From Capitulum mitella (Eukaryota; Arthropoda; Thecostraca; Pollicipedomorpha; Pollicipedidae): a stretch of DNA of 64,000 bases. Below, piece by piece: positions 35,342 through 47,560 of this stretch. The stretch lies in assembly GCA_030062745.1 (NCBI GenBank), contig CP099844.1:19654596-19718595 (forward strand), in the 5' to 3' direction. Both the position numbers and the translations under genes were made by a program. The notes below the pieces were generated by a model. It did not search any database and was not told the origin of the DNA. It saw only the letters and a program-made list of their open reading frames with translations. How positions within the stretch are numbered: the stretch's first letter is position 1; the number at the start of each line of letters is the position of its first letter.

Positions 35342-36349
35342 TAAATTAATCAGAGAAATCTACTGCACGGTCAGAAGTTATCTGCGGGCTTAGGTCCTGT
35401 TTTTCTTTTGCATGGTGGAGTTTTCACTCAAAATGTGAAATGGGGTTATTATGAATGACCTTTCGTAGGCTGCTGATGTGTGTTTCTGTATAAACTTAAT
35501 GCACCAGTTGAGGCGAAATTTGTTGCGAATTTCGATGCAATGCAAATGTCGATGCAATAGTTGATACTGACGTGTACGCATCTGGTTTGGATGGACCAAA
35601 CCACAGTTGCGAGCACGCTACGTGGGAAATGGCATAGAAAAGTGTCCCCATCAAACATTGCCCACATATGCACGTTTGAGGGGCTTTTGGTGTCCAATGT
35701 GAGCTCGGGCATTCAACAATTATTTGACAGTGCAACATGGAACACACAGAGCCGGCTTCTCCTTCATTATGAGTTCCCCAGCCATTAGCTTTTATGACTA
35801 TGACCTGCATGAAAGCCGTGGCTCTTGTAACTGTCTCGGAGTCGCTGGCCTATGATCCGACCTCATCGCTATGAGGGGGTCGAGCGGCAATGTCAACAAC
35901 AAGCGCGGGTCGCGGGGGGCCGTGGGGTCAACCAGATATGGTGGCGTAGACCACCTAAGCCTCCAGTGTAGTAACTGAATGATACCGAACCCCATTCCGG
36001 TTTCGGTGGTCATAAAGATTGCATGTGAATATGGACTGTCATCACGGTGGGTTCAAGGCATTGCCCGGGAACTGGCACAACAATGCCCTGACGACTGCTG
36101 CAGCAAATCCCACGCAGACAGACGGTTTTGAAACTGGCGCTGGCGTGACCAATCGTGCTCGCAATCATATGTCCGGAAGGATATAGTCAACGTATTGTTC
36201 TCAAGTGTGTGGGCTAGCAGCTACGTTCCGAAATTACTGCCGCCGACTGCACTTTGAGTGTGTTGTATGGGAGATCGGTAATACCAACATCTTACGGGCT
36301 ACGATTTATTGGACTTTTCCTGTTATTTCAGGCAACCACATTGCCAGTC
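35342..36349. other. Unassigned sequence
   Basis: Frames of up to 104 codons (35,496-35,810, -) without a known domain. No repeat partner in the window. Confidence 0.4.
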
Positions 36350-36830
36350 GACTGTTTCGTCGGGCCGCGTGTCCCGCAGTGCACTACGCGGGCGGGCAGA
36401 TCTGCCGCGGACAAATCTGCTGCCTCCAACGGCAGCAGAGCCCTCCAGGCATTCTGCGCTTCATTTATTCAGCGCAGCACAGCGGCAACGAGGACGGCCG
36501 ACAGCCGCAGCGAGACAGAGGCTGCGCCACAAACAGCCGGTACGTTACGAGCCAGTGCGGAGACACCAGCACGCCGGCCTCACCGGTCAGCGATCCCCAG
36601 AGACAGGGGCAGACGTCAGCACTGCCGGCCGGCGCGACCGACAGCACGGCACCGGTTTCCGCACCTCCGGCCGCCCGCTGGGGAAGAATTAACTGCCGGC
36701 CCAAGTGTTTTCATTTCACAAGTGATGACGTGAAGCATACACAGGCCCTTACGTTTGCGTTCGTAAACGGGCGACGACGGAACGTTTACAATGGATCGCC
36801 GCCGACTTTCCTCCGGGGTGCGAAATAACG
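36350..36830. other. CpG-rich island with overlapping frames
   Basis: CpG is frequent and three + frames of 127, 159 and 207 codons overlap, which means stop codons are scarce rather than that three genes exist. The longest (36,205-36,828) has no recognised motif. A promoter-associated first exon is possible. GGAGACACCAG also occurs in the CpG-rich block at 57.78 kb. Confidence 0.3.
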
Positions 36831-38430
36831 CCACTTGAATGGCACCTCACACCTGGAAACGACGTAGGCAATCGAAGGCAATTTCCTCATAAATTAACAA
36901 GTCTTTAGTGGCAAGAAGACCAGCGTTTCTCTCATCGTCCGCCGCAAAATATATTTTTTTATTTCTGGCGCTGGTATCTGCACCATTCGAGTTACGCATG
37001 CGGAATGGAACATACTAGAGCTGTGCTGTTTTGGTCGTCGCACGACGCTGACTTCGACCTGCCCTGAAACCGAAACAGCCGAAGTGCGCTGTTCAAGCAT
37101 TGCTCATTAAAGCCGTGTATAGTGCTTGCAATGAAATGAGCAGCTGAAGGGCTGGATAGCCCTTCTGGATAGTCCTTACGTCGCGCTCGCCTTCCACGCG
37201 AAATGTTAACGTGACATAATCAGGACCAACAGCAAATGTCAAAGCCGCGGATCTGTCGCTAGCACTGTGGCAATACACGGCTGGGTAATCGAGAGCTGAA
37301 CACAGTAGTTACACCAGCATAGGCTACAACAAGGTAAACGAAATTAATACGTGGGCACGTCGTGCAGTCACCCGGTTGACGTTTCATCCAGCACTGAAAG
37401 CAGCTTCATGAAGGTATCCAGACTGGTTCATCACGATGTCTGTTTAAGTATGCGTCCAGTTTTCACCGGTGCGTCACCTGCGGAGTGTTCCTTTCAAGTG
37501 CCTACAAAACACAGCTCAACGTTCAGCGATCCTCCACGTCCTGGAACTTTGACTTTCACAGGACTCAGTGTCACAGTGTTGCATTTTCACAGCCAGGGGT
37601 GTTGCGCAGTTAACACGTCTACGAGTAATTTGACCATTATATGCCTTTCTTATTTTAATGCAGCAATGTCAAATATCACGAACCTTGCTAGAATAAAAAA
37701 CACTGAACACTGTCAACAGGAATCATGTTCGCTAAGTGAACACAACATCCGATGTCATGCCATTTGATAGCGCGATTCGTATTCATGCATTTTCTTCAGC
37801 AAGGAAAGTTACCGAAGGGATGCTGTAGCGGGCTTCACAGTTTGTTAAGACACCCGCACGTTAACTTATACATGCAAGCACCTGCATGCTTAGCAGGAGT
37901 ATTCGTTTTATCCACTCAAGTTTAGCACATATCGGGCAGCAGCGCTGCAGCCTGCCTGGCAGGCCGACCCATCGAAGCGCAGAACGGTAACAGGGGCTGG
38001 CAAGGGCCAAGGTTCTTACAGGTAACGTTGCGCCATCTGTCTCCGGAGCGGAGGTGCGCTATTCAAAGTCGCTTGCAGCTCCACCTCTCTAGAACGGGAA
38101 AATAACTCCATAAACATAACATAGGACTTTTGCAGGGCTTTATTCGACGCTAAATTAAGCCATGAAGGAGATTTTCCCCGAATAAGCCTGAAAACATGTT
38201 TTACGCAGAATTGATGACAAAGAAATTGCAGATTTAACGAACGGATTTTTGTAAATTAAACGCAGAATGTTTTCCTGCCGTCAGAACGGCTACGCCCATC
38301 AATGTATGGAAACAAGCTGTGCAGCAGAAGCAACCGTCCTGAGCCTGTAGTCAAAGTCATGATGAAATAGTTGATTTTACGACTTGATTCTCACCAGAAT
38401 TCACTAGTTGGCTGACTTCGGTGGTACAAT
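36831..38430. other. Unassigned sequence
   Basis: A 138-codon + frame (37,351-37,767) is serine- and threonine-rich and starts with GTG, so it is not a normal start. No domain was recognised. Confidence 0.4.
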
Positions 38431-39120
38431 AACTGGGGGGGGGGAGAGGTCAGTAGCCAGGCACGTGGCCACGAATCGGCCAGGAAAGGAGGCGGATGGA
38501 GCACCTCTCCACCCTAAGGAGGTCCCTTAGTCCAAGAGGGCCTCTACCAAAAAGTGCTGAGGTGGCCCCCATACCCTAAAAAAGGATCGTATCATTTGCA
38601 GGGTCCTCCCATAGCACAAGGGTGCCTCCTTTAACTTCAAGGGGAACCCCTACAACATCAAGGGGGCCTCTGTTGCATCAAAGGGCAAGGACGGCGGAAG
38701 AGAGGGGAGGATAGGGAGCAGCAGGCACGTAGCTAGGGTCTTTCTCGGGGGAGGGGGCAACGTCAAACTTTGCCAATAGGATTTCCTGGGTCTATAGATG
38801 GTAGGCCAGTGGAGTAGTTGACCGGGGGGGGGGGAGGAAGACGCTGGCCGTAGGTGGTTCGGAAAGTACATTCAGAGGCTGAGTATGGACGGTAGGTCGT
38901 CGACCGGGGGGAAGGGGATGGAAGACGTTATTGCGTAGATAATTGTTGTTACGCATTCCTGCAAAATAGCTATATATCTGGCGTAGACCGCTTCGCTCGG
39001 GGGGGAGGGGAATGGCCCCTATGGCCTCCTTGGCTACGTCCCTGGGGAGCAGGGGTGGCTGTGCCCCCATTTGCAATGGGCCCGGGGCAAAAATATATGC
39101 TACTGCCCCCCCCCCCCCAT
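38431..39120. repeat. G/C-tract-rich degenerate repeats
   Basis: The first part (38,500-38,690) has imperfect ~30 bp units with AGGGGCCTC and AAGGGTGCCTCC. The second (38,800-39,040) has two or three ~81 bp units with GACCGGGGGG and GGAAGACG. Several G runs and a C run (39,104-39,117) lie here. GGCACGTAGCTAGGGTC (38,722) is like the GCGTAGCCAGGATT of the hAT-like ends. Confidence 0.5.
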
Positions 39121-39414
39121 TAATGGGCTTAGGGGCCTCGCAAGGAGCTGAACAAAAAATAAAATGGGATTGACAGCGACGAACACGACGAACAGCTAAA
39201 AAAAGAACAAAAGGAAAACGTCGTTATAATCACTTGGCAAGGAGACAAGCACATGGCGTGCGTGTTCCTTAAGTTTCACTTGGTCAGGGGCCTCAGGTTT
39301 CTTCCGGCAGGGGCCTCGTACACGGTTGCACCCAACAATGGCCAGATTGCAAACTTACGCTTTTTAAGTGTAAGTTCGCCTTGTAACTCGTAAGTCGTTC
39401 GTCAGACAAGAACT

Positions 39415-39990
39415 GACAATTTTCAGGGTGCTTTCACAGAATTAATGGACGGGGTGGCCTGCGCTAAACTGGGGCTCGAACCTGGCTAGGGGGCGTCAGC
39501 TAAGGTCCGAGACAAGGCTTGTGCCCATTACACTCAATAGCAAACCAGAGCCCAGGAGCCCAGTTTTTCAAGGAGCCTTATTGAACGGACCCAGGTGACC
39601 TTCGATAAACCAGACTCCTGATCTTGGTGGGGGGGGGGGGGGAGGACAGCATCCGTCATTAGGAGGGCCATGTACCAATTATACATTCAAAAGTGGCCCA
39701 GACACCGCGACCTTACAATTTTTAAGGGGTCCCGCGGAATGGACCAGATAGGCCTGCCCTAAAAGAGTTCGGACAGTGCTAGGGGGCCACGACTTCCATC
39801 CGAGAGAAGATCTGTTGTCGATTATACTCAGAAGTGGTCGAGAGACCAGGAACCTACAAGTTTTAAAGGGCGTCACAGAATGGAGACTTGGGTCGTCTAG
39901 TCCGATTCGTTCACTGAACCGTAGGTCCGACCCTACTTAGGGGCCTCTGCTTCCGTCTGGAAGAGGGCCATCTGCTACCAGGCGAAGCTT
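39415..39990. repeat. Tandem array of diverged ~141 bp units
   Basis: Units contain a TTTTTAAGGG-like start, GAATGGA, a TAGGGG-CC stretch, CCGAGA and ATTATAC(A)TC-AAGTGG. The last marker occurs at 39,677 and 39,818, 141 bp apart, and the others recur near 39,420, 39,560, 39,715 and 39,860. About four units are present. A 16 bp G run (39,628-39,643) interrupts one. Confidence 0.6.
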
Positions 39991-41929
39991 CAGGAAGCGA
40001 AACATGCTCGCTCGAGGGGCACTGTATCTTTGAACTTCCTGACTAGTAATGGCATATCGCGTATGCGTATGTTTCTGCTTGCGTATTGGCTTGTCCAGTT
40101 TACTTGTCCCGTACTCTGTATTCGAAAAGAACGCTCCATTTTGTTCTACTTTTCATAAAGAGCTTTGGTTAGTGAGGGAAATTTTGTTAATTACGGCACA
40201 TAACATAGTGGATTGCTCTTCTTTTAAAATGTAATTAATTTACAGTAGTATCATGTAGTCGCCCGCTGGCATGACATGATGAAGTGCCGTCAATGTAACC
40301 ATGCAGTCGTGCGTTAGTCTGGGCCCGCTTGTGACTTCGCATAACAGGTGCAAACAGAACATGGCTGGATAGGACACAATCGAGAGCCACGGGCAGCATG
40401 TCTCAGCGTCTGAAAGTGTTTACTTTTGAGAGGTATGGTTGTATTACACAGTGCCTTCCGAGACTCTAGATAAAAACTTCCCTCTCCAACTTTAAAGGAG
40501 GTAGAATGTTCCGTTGAAATGCCAGCTGTAAGATGTTTGGCCTGTAAAGTTACTGCGAAGCGCTTAAAGGGAATATCCTTTTTCCGGTATTCCAAAAATG
40601 TGCTCCGGGGAATATTTAACAGTGGTTATGGATTATTATGTACATGAAAAGTGCATTTTGGTCATCTTAGACCAATATTTCATGCATTTTGATTATTGTA
40701 TTTATCTACAGTGATATCGATAGGCAAAATCCAATAAAAAATACTAGCGAAAGGAGCCAATCGGCGAGCGGAAAACACGTAGGTAAACCTTGGACGTACG
40801 TGATGCTTACCCATCACTGCTTTGCTGCACCAGATGCAGTTGCAAACGGCAGCGACGATTGTTTTCACAAACAATACTAACGTATTTAGACCTATTCACG
40901 TCATACATACCTGCGACAGAGATTCGAGGAACAGCAGGGGTACTTGTCTGAATCCATGATCGCCGCCTTTATAATTTCGGTATTGGTCAACTGTGTAAGC
41001 TTCGACATAGCTGAGGCTAACGATACGTTAACCCGATTCATCGCCGATTTTAGCATTGAAAAGGAAATGGGGTAAATACATTAAACCTGGGCTGGCAGCC
41101 AGCGTACTCACCTACCCCAGTACAATCTGAGCAAAAAAAAGAGCGAGTTGGCGGGAATGAATGGTACCTACGTTTGATTCATAACAATGTCCTCTTCATT
41201 CGTACGTGCACAGTAAAAAATTACGATTTGAGTAGATACACTCCCTTTAATGGAGAGCCTTTCTCCAGGACCCGGCTTGACAAAATGTTACTTCGAGGAT
41301 GGTGTGGAAAAGCAGTTGGTGGGTGACAATGGAGTAAATGAGTCCCGATTATTGTTTACAAAGCTGATTTTAGGTGGTTAACATCATGGGACTCAGAACA
41401 TAAATATATTCTAATATTTAAACATGCTTTAAGCTGTGGGCGTCCAAATCGTATTGTGGGTGCTCATTTCCACTTTGTGGGTGCCGGGGCACCCACAAAG
41501 AGATAGGAAACCACACCCCTGCATCAGGGCACGTCTCAAAATGAACATTAACCTCAAGGATGCATAACGGAGCAGATGCCGATCTCTTTTTACTGAAGCA
41601 TGCAGTTGACTGATATTTTGAATGGTTTCCGTTATTTGTAGAATATTTCTGAGATATGCATCAAATGGGCCCCTGTATCAGAACAGGGGTTCATTGCATT
41701 ACGTAGTCAAGTAAAATAGATGCAAAATTATGAAGTGGACGCATCTTCCAGGTTTTACGCATGCCATGTTCTGTGTGACATGAATATTGGATAGAAGCAA
41801 CAAACTAAGAAAACACAGGCCTCAAAGAAAGTTGGTATGCCTTGCATAATTAACCATACAACCATACCATACTATGAGATATAAATCACGGAATGCTGAC
41901 CTAACATCATCTCGTGTTCATTTCAGGAA
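39991..41929. other. Unassigned sequence
   Basis: No gene or repeat family was recognised. Frames of up to 93 codons (40,314-40,595, -) have no known domain. GCACCCACAAAG and its near complement flank 41,455-41,500, a small imperfect hairpin. Confidence 0.4.
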
Positions 41930-42112
41930 GGGTGAGGGGAGGGGGGGGGCGGCAAAATTTTTCCGTTTCACCCCCACAGTGTGAGCTGAAATCATACGAA
42001 ACCGCCTGCCGGGAAGACAATATGCAATGGTTTTCACAAAAAATGCAGACCTAATGGGAGGGGGGGGAACCGGCCCCCCGGCTCTCCCCCTTGGATGCGC
42101 CTGTGGTTCCTT
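41930..42112 (+). repeat. 150-180 bp dispersed repeat, copy 2
   Basis: Partner of 18,406-18,560. It shares CTGAAATCATACGAAA, GGGAAGAC, GCAATGGTTTTCAC and GACCTAA. G runs lie at both edges. Confidence 0.6.
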
Positions 42113-43130
42113 TCCTCAAACGCGGTCCAGTCCTTCCATGCAATGTTATTATTCTCAGTAAAACGCATCTTCATAGGGTATACGCATAAGTAATAGTTGA
42201 CATGCTATGCGATCAAAAGCTGCTAAAAAGCATTTCCGTATCAAAGGAAGTCCCGAGTTTGTGCTAAGCTCTCATCATCCTTGCAGACACAATTCTTGCG
42301 AATAAGCACATGCTTTTCTTGACATTAACACATCTTAAACTGTCCACGCGACTGTAGATTTGATAAGCCGCGAAATTTTGATTCATTTTGATAAGCCGCG
42401 AAAGAGGCGCACGTCATCTCTCTGACGTCACTTAAACGTTAGTTCGGCGAGGTGGTATCACCGCGCCGACGACTGGTTGGATACAGACCGTGAGCAGGTC
42501 ATAGCTTTATTGGTTCATAAGGGTTACTCCACGCAGTGGCTCTTAGGTCCACTGTGTTTATCACCATGCCACGTGATGGGTCGGCTCCCCTCCCTGGGAC
42601 TAGAGATGCAAATTTACGGCTGGGGCTGCGGACCCAGGAATCACTGCGTCCAGTTATGGCGCAATAGGTGCGGAAAATAGCGCGTCGTTGTGTGCAAGGG
42701 TTCCGTGTGATCCTCGTGGTCTGATCGTAGTGGCACGAGGTCGTAGATGCCTGTATTTGAACAGACACTGACTCACGCGCTTATATTCGTTTGACGTTGA
42801 ACATTATCCTAGTTGTTATATGGGTGTGCATTTGAAACTAGGTAAATACTTTAGATTTAACTGCAGTTATTCATCGAATACTTGCCTGAAATGCCACATG
42901 CCCGTAACTGGAAAGGCATTTTTGAAAACTGGTGTTCTAAAGTGCTGAATGATCTATCCACTTACGTTTTAGTGTTCCAGCAGAAAAATTCGTCTGAAAC
43001 CTAATATGATTCCCTGAATAACGTTGAGATCAGAAATAATACATGCTGCTTTTTATGTCTTCAAACTGTATCTTTCAACGATTCCTGTGTGAAATATTAC
43101 TGATTTATCTTCAGAGGCACCAAACATGCC
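42113..43130. other. Unassigned sequence
   Basis: No recognised gene. A short repeated phrase TTTGATAAGCCGCGAAA occurs twice (about 42,357-42,377 and 42,386-42,405). Confidence 0.45.
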
Positions 43131-43148
43131 AGACTCCGATGAAGACTG

Positions 43149-43197
<49 letters not shown>

Positions 43198-43210
43198 AGT
43201 CTTCATCGGA

Positions 43211-43214
<4 letters not shown>
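43131..43214. repeat. Perfect palindrome with AT loop
   Basis: The left arm AGACTCCGATGAAGACTGAC (43,131-43,150) is exactly complementary to 43,195-43,214. The 44 bases between are almost pure AT, so the whole 84 bases can form a cruciform or hairpin. Confidence 0.95.
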
Positions 43215-43259
<45 letters not shown>

Positions 43260-43486
43260 GAGGGACAGATATAGACAGACAGAGATATACACATACCGAC
43301 AGATAAACGGACAAACACACGGACAAACAAACACAGACACAGACAGAGTTAGGCATAGACGTACAAACAAACAGAAAGAAACAGGCAGGCATAAACGTAC
43401 AGGCAGACAAGGACAGAAAGACACACAGACAGACAGACGGACGGACGAAGGCATTCGGACAGACATACAAACAGGCAGAGACAGAG
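43215..43486. repeat. AT microsatellite followed by degenerate ACAG/ACAGAC tract
   Basis: About 20 AT units run to 43,254. After them lies a 230 bp, strongly strand-asymmetric tract of AGACAGACAG, ACAAACA and GGACAGAC words with almost no T. Confidence 0.9.
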
Positions 43487-46333
43487 CCAAAACCAATGAC
43501 CCCTAAACAGACCGTCATGGCATGACATAACTGTATGTCGTGGTTATGTATTTACCGCAACTTTTCCAACCTGAAAAGAAGTTTGATGTGTACTTGGAAG
43601 ATTCTGGGTCAGTTCTGACCCATGCAAGTTGCGGGGACCATAAGCGACGCGCCCCATCGCTTCCGAATCGCTTGCATCGCCGGACTTGATGGTCTTTTCC
43701 TCCTGTTCTTGAATTTAATATGCAGCTTTGCCGTCACGAAATCCTAGAGCATACACGTATGCCAATCTATGTATGTGGATTACAAGTAGCTTTGCTTCTT
43801 TACAATTATGCGTATTAAAAAAACTACACTGCGTACTGGGGTGGGCCATTTGGAGTGTTTTTATGTTGTTGCGCGTTTTACGATGCAAAAGCGCGTCTTA
43901 AGATTGCAAGCCATTTTATAATAAACAAAACATTACTTTTGCATTTTTTTCAGACGCAGATTATGTGGTATGCTCCATGTCCATAGTTTTTTGTCACCGA
44001 TGACATCATGAATCGTGATCAAGGTCCATGTCGTATTGTATGCGACAATTAATTTTGAACGAGAATTTATCTGAAGAAGTCACATGAGCATACTTCGACA
44101 GTCAGCAGTTTGATATGATCCGATTAATCAACCCGGGAATGGATAGACTTGATAAATGTAATTCAACCAAGATACATGTATCCGTGCATACATACAAAAA
44201 TGATGTACTGATAGCTGCATACGTATGGCGGGGCTGCGGCACGTGGCTCCGGAGCTAATGTGCAGAGAAAAGAATCGGTGGCGCCTAACGCCCCTTCCCT
44301 GCCTCCAGGAAGTCGAAGGTTAAACAACCTAACAGACTAAGACAGTGTGGAGACCATAACTAACCATCGAAACACGAGTACATTCCTCTGATTATGTGTG
44401 GGACAATGTGAAGCATATTTATATACACGATCGACGTGAGCATACTGTCTTATTTCGGACACTGTGACCAATGTATTTGCAAACTGGGATTTTAACAACT
44501 TTACATTCAATGCAAACTAAATCTGGGCACGGTACTCGGGGCCCATGCATACGAATTTCATGCAATATATAGTTAATCCCATTGATGTTTTCTAATATTA
44601 CCCCATAATCCATATCAGGCTTTGCGATGACACAAGACCCAGAACTTCACTGCTGCATTTTTGACAGCAGAAAACAAGCACGGTGTATGCCATTCTGAAT
44701 ATAAATGAATCCTGAATCAAAATGTGAATCATGAATCAAACGCAACACTTCAAATTGTCTTTAAGTCAGAATCAAATCAGTTTTCTGTTTCCCAATGTGA
44801 ATCAAAATCAGGATCACATTGGGCTGTGAATGAGAATCGAATTGATTCGCAATGCCGTGAATTGCTTGCCAGTGTGATCAGAACAAAATGAGACAATGAG
44901 AACAAGTCCAAGGTAATGTATATTTCTTGGTTCCTATATAGCTTCTGTGCGACGACGAGTATGGGTTTTTCCCTAGCCTTCGGCGGGTATCGGGCGAACA
45001 AAACCTGCACCCAACATGATAAAATTGTCATCAGCATTATCATACACATCAGAAATTGGTATTCATGCTCCAGTTACATGCACATTGTTAATTGCGCACT
45101 AAATGAAACGTGATGTGTAAAGACACAAACTGAAAGGACAGTTCTTGATATCCAATCGAAGTCTATCGTTCCAAACATAGGTGCACCCAACGGACGCACC
45201 CCCTTCCCTTAACAGCAAATGTTTTGCATTTTCGCCACACAAAACCGGGGGAAATTTCGGCTTTCCACTAGATCAAACGAGAAATCTCGGGTCCGGGGGT
45301 CTCCACTCCTGGGGAACCACTTCGCGTAATATAAATTTCAGGAGCTTGGACTCATATGAGCTTGGACTCATACGCTTCCTCAGCGTCGGCTTTGAAATGC
45401 AAACAATTTAGGCCAAGCCGTGAACTTCCCTGACCACAATCTTCCAGCACCAATGCACGCGTCCTTTGACGTCGACGCTCGACACTCCGCACGGTTCAAG
45501 CGGAGACGCGTTGATCGCTGGCTGGAAGTAAGCGCTTCTGTAGCTTCTGCTTCGTAATGGCAGATGGATCTTAGCAGGATAAAACATTGATTATCGGAGA
45601 ATTTAACTATGTTCAGAAAGAGAAAGAAGTGATCCGAATAAGACTTTTTGGAAGACAGCTCAGTGTGGATAAGAAATGGAGCTTTTGGGTCATACCTTTA
45701 TTCATTGATAATTCAAAAGGTGTCTGTGTTTTAGCAGCTTGTAATTTTCCCGTTAGCGGTTACGGCTTTATTTTGTTCTTTTATCTTTCAGAAATCCCAT
45801 TTTACTAATTTTATGAAGATAAGTGAAGGATTGATCTAGCCAAAGTTCACTATTTAACATCGAACTAAAATGGGCAATAAGGACAAGATTTTTCTCTGAG
45901 TGAGCAAAAAGCCCTTAGACCTCCGGTCTTAAAAACCATACTTTAAATTTCAGTCTTAAACCGACGAAGTCTTTGAACTCTCATTATAAAAGAAACATAA
46001 CGAACTAAAAATTCAGTACGGTTGTAGTTTTAGGCAACGTGCATCGCTTGAGATCAGGCCAGTTAGTTTATCACGCCATATAAGGAGAGTAATTTCCGCG
46101 TCCGCAGCCCCAGCCCAAAATTACGGCCTGCCTTCTGTCAACAGTCCCTATACGGATCACAACACTATTCTATGCAGTTCTCTGCAAGGGGAGGGGGCAG
46201 ATTCGGTTCCTTCTCAGGCTTTTGGGTCGCTGTTTTCAATTGTGCATAACAGCTCTCTGAAACGTCATGACTTTTCCTAAAAATGTTTTGGACGTGCCGT
46301 GTCAAAATGTCGAGCAAACACCACAGCCAGGGG
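43487..46333. other. Unassigned sequence
   Basis: GAATCA-rich low-complexity sequence lies at 44,695-44,860. A duplicated phrase GAGCTTGGACTCATA occurs at about 45,343 and 45,359. No gene or wider repeat was recognised. Confidence 0.4.
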
Positions 46334-46980
46334 CAGCTCCAGAAGTCGATTTTGGGAGGGACCTGGAATGCACTTGTCAGGGGCGTAGCCAGGATTCCGC
46401 CCGGGGGAAAGCCAATTCGGATCAAGGGGGCCCTCATAACCAATGGAGGCCTTCGCCAAAGGCGGGTCCAGGATTTCACCAAGGCGGGGAAGGGGGGGGG
46501 GGTGGAGGCGAATGGTCAGCGCGGAGCTCCCGTTTTTTGCCCTTGAGATATGAAAAATGACGTAATTTTGCTTTTTTACCATATACAGTAACCAAGCAAA
46601 TTCAAACGCGTCACCTTATTTGAGAAAATTATACGTTTTGTTCCCGAACAAAGTGAACGAAATATGACAAAAAAACAGCGAGATTTTAGGCGGTTCCGTC
46701 CTTCCCTCGATCTGAAATGTCGTCTCTGTGTCTGGTTCAGGAGCCCGTCTATCCCCCCCCCACCCATTCTGTAGCTCTGGGGATTTTTTTGTCAGCTTAG
46801 GTTAGGTTCCCTCTTGCAGTTACAGGGGCGCTTTTGGTGGTCTCGGGCCTGCCGTGCCAGGACTCTCTTGTGGTCTCAGGCTTCCTTTACAGTTTTACGT
46901 GCCCCGCGGCACGTCTCAGGCGCTCCTTTGGCAGTTTCAGGGGCATCTTGGACAGTCTCAGAAACCCATCTGGCAGTTTC
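46334..46980 (+). mobile_element. hAT-like element with internal minisatellite, copy B
   Basis: Three similar starts lie close together: GGGGCAGCTCCAGAAG (46,330), GGGGCGTAGCCAGGATTC (46,380) and GGCGGGTCCAGGATTTC (46,462), suggesting nested or multiple ends. From 46,459 the sequence is collinear with 21,223-20,740 inverted, through AATGGTCAGCGCGG, TTTTAGGCGG and GTCTCAGGCGCTCCTTTGGCA. No transposase was found. Confidence 0.6.
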
Positions 46981-47560
46981 AGGGACGCTTAAGCCATCTC
47001 GGGTTCCCTCCTGTCGTCCCTGGGACGTTTTTGCCGTCTAAGAAGCCCATCAGGCACTAAAAAAGGCCCTCTATAAGTCTCTCTCTGCTGTGACAGAGGC
47101 ACCTTTTAAGTCTGACAGGGACCCTTCTCAGGGGGAGGGGGCGATCGCCCCAGCTGCTCCCCTTTGGATCCTCGCCTGGCCCTCTAATCAGTGGGGCCCC
47201 ATGCGGTTAAAATTACTGTCGGTTTGTAAAGGGGCCTCGCTGAAATGTAAAGGCAGCCCATACCGACCTGGCGGGTGCCTCTTACAGGTCGGCAGGGACA
47301 TCTTTACAGGAAAGCAGGGGCCCTTCAATGATCGTTTAGGGGACCCTGTCGGCCAGGAGGGTCACTGCCTGTTTGTAGAGGGCACCCTATCCATCTGTAA
47401 AGGGCCCCTGTCGACCCGTGGAGGCAGGGGCAGGGACCTTCCAGACTTTCCAGTCCCTTCAGAGGCTGACAGGGGCCCTTTATGGACCGACAGGGGGCTC
47501 TCCCCCGACAAGCAATGAACTCCCCTACATGCTAGCAGGGGTCCCTAAACGCTCATTCAG
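46981..47560. repeat. Degenerate minisatellite, second array
   Basis: Continues copy B with imperfect 25-35 bp units: first AGTTTCAGGGRC units, then units with ACAGGTCGGCAGGG and GACAGGGGCCC. The latter part resembles 24,110-24,530. The 142-codon frame across it is a by-product. Confidence 0.6.

Noticed and set aside
39470..39550. tRNA-like sequence on the - strand with GGTTCGAGCCCC
   Set aside because: The same stretch recurs, diverged, as part of the ~141 bp tandem units, and no cloverleaf with a 7-base anticodon loop can be made.
43215..43486. Protein of 97-101 codons rich in V, S, C and Y/I repeats on the - strand
   Set aside because: It is a translation of the ACAG and AT simple repeats.
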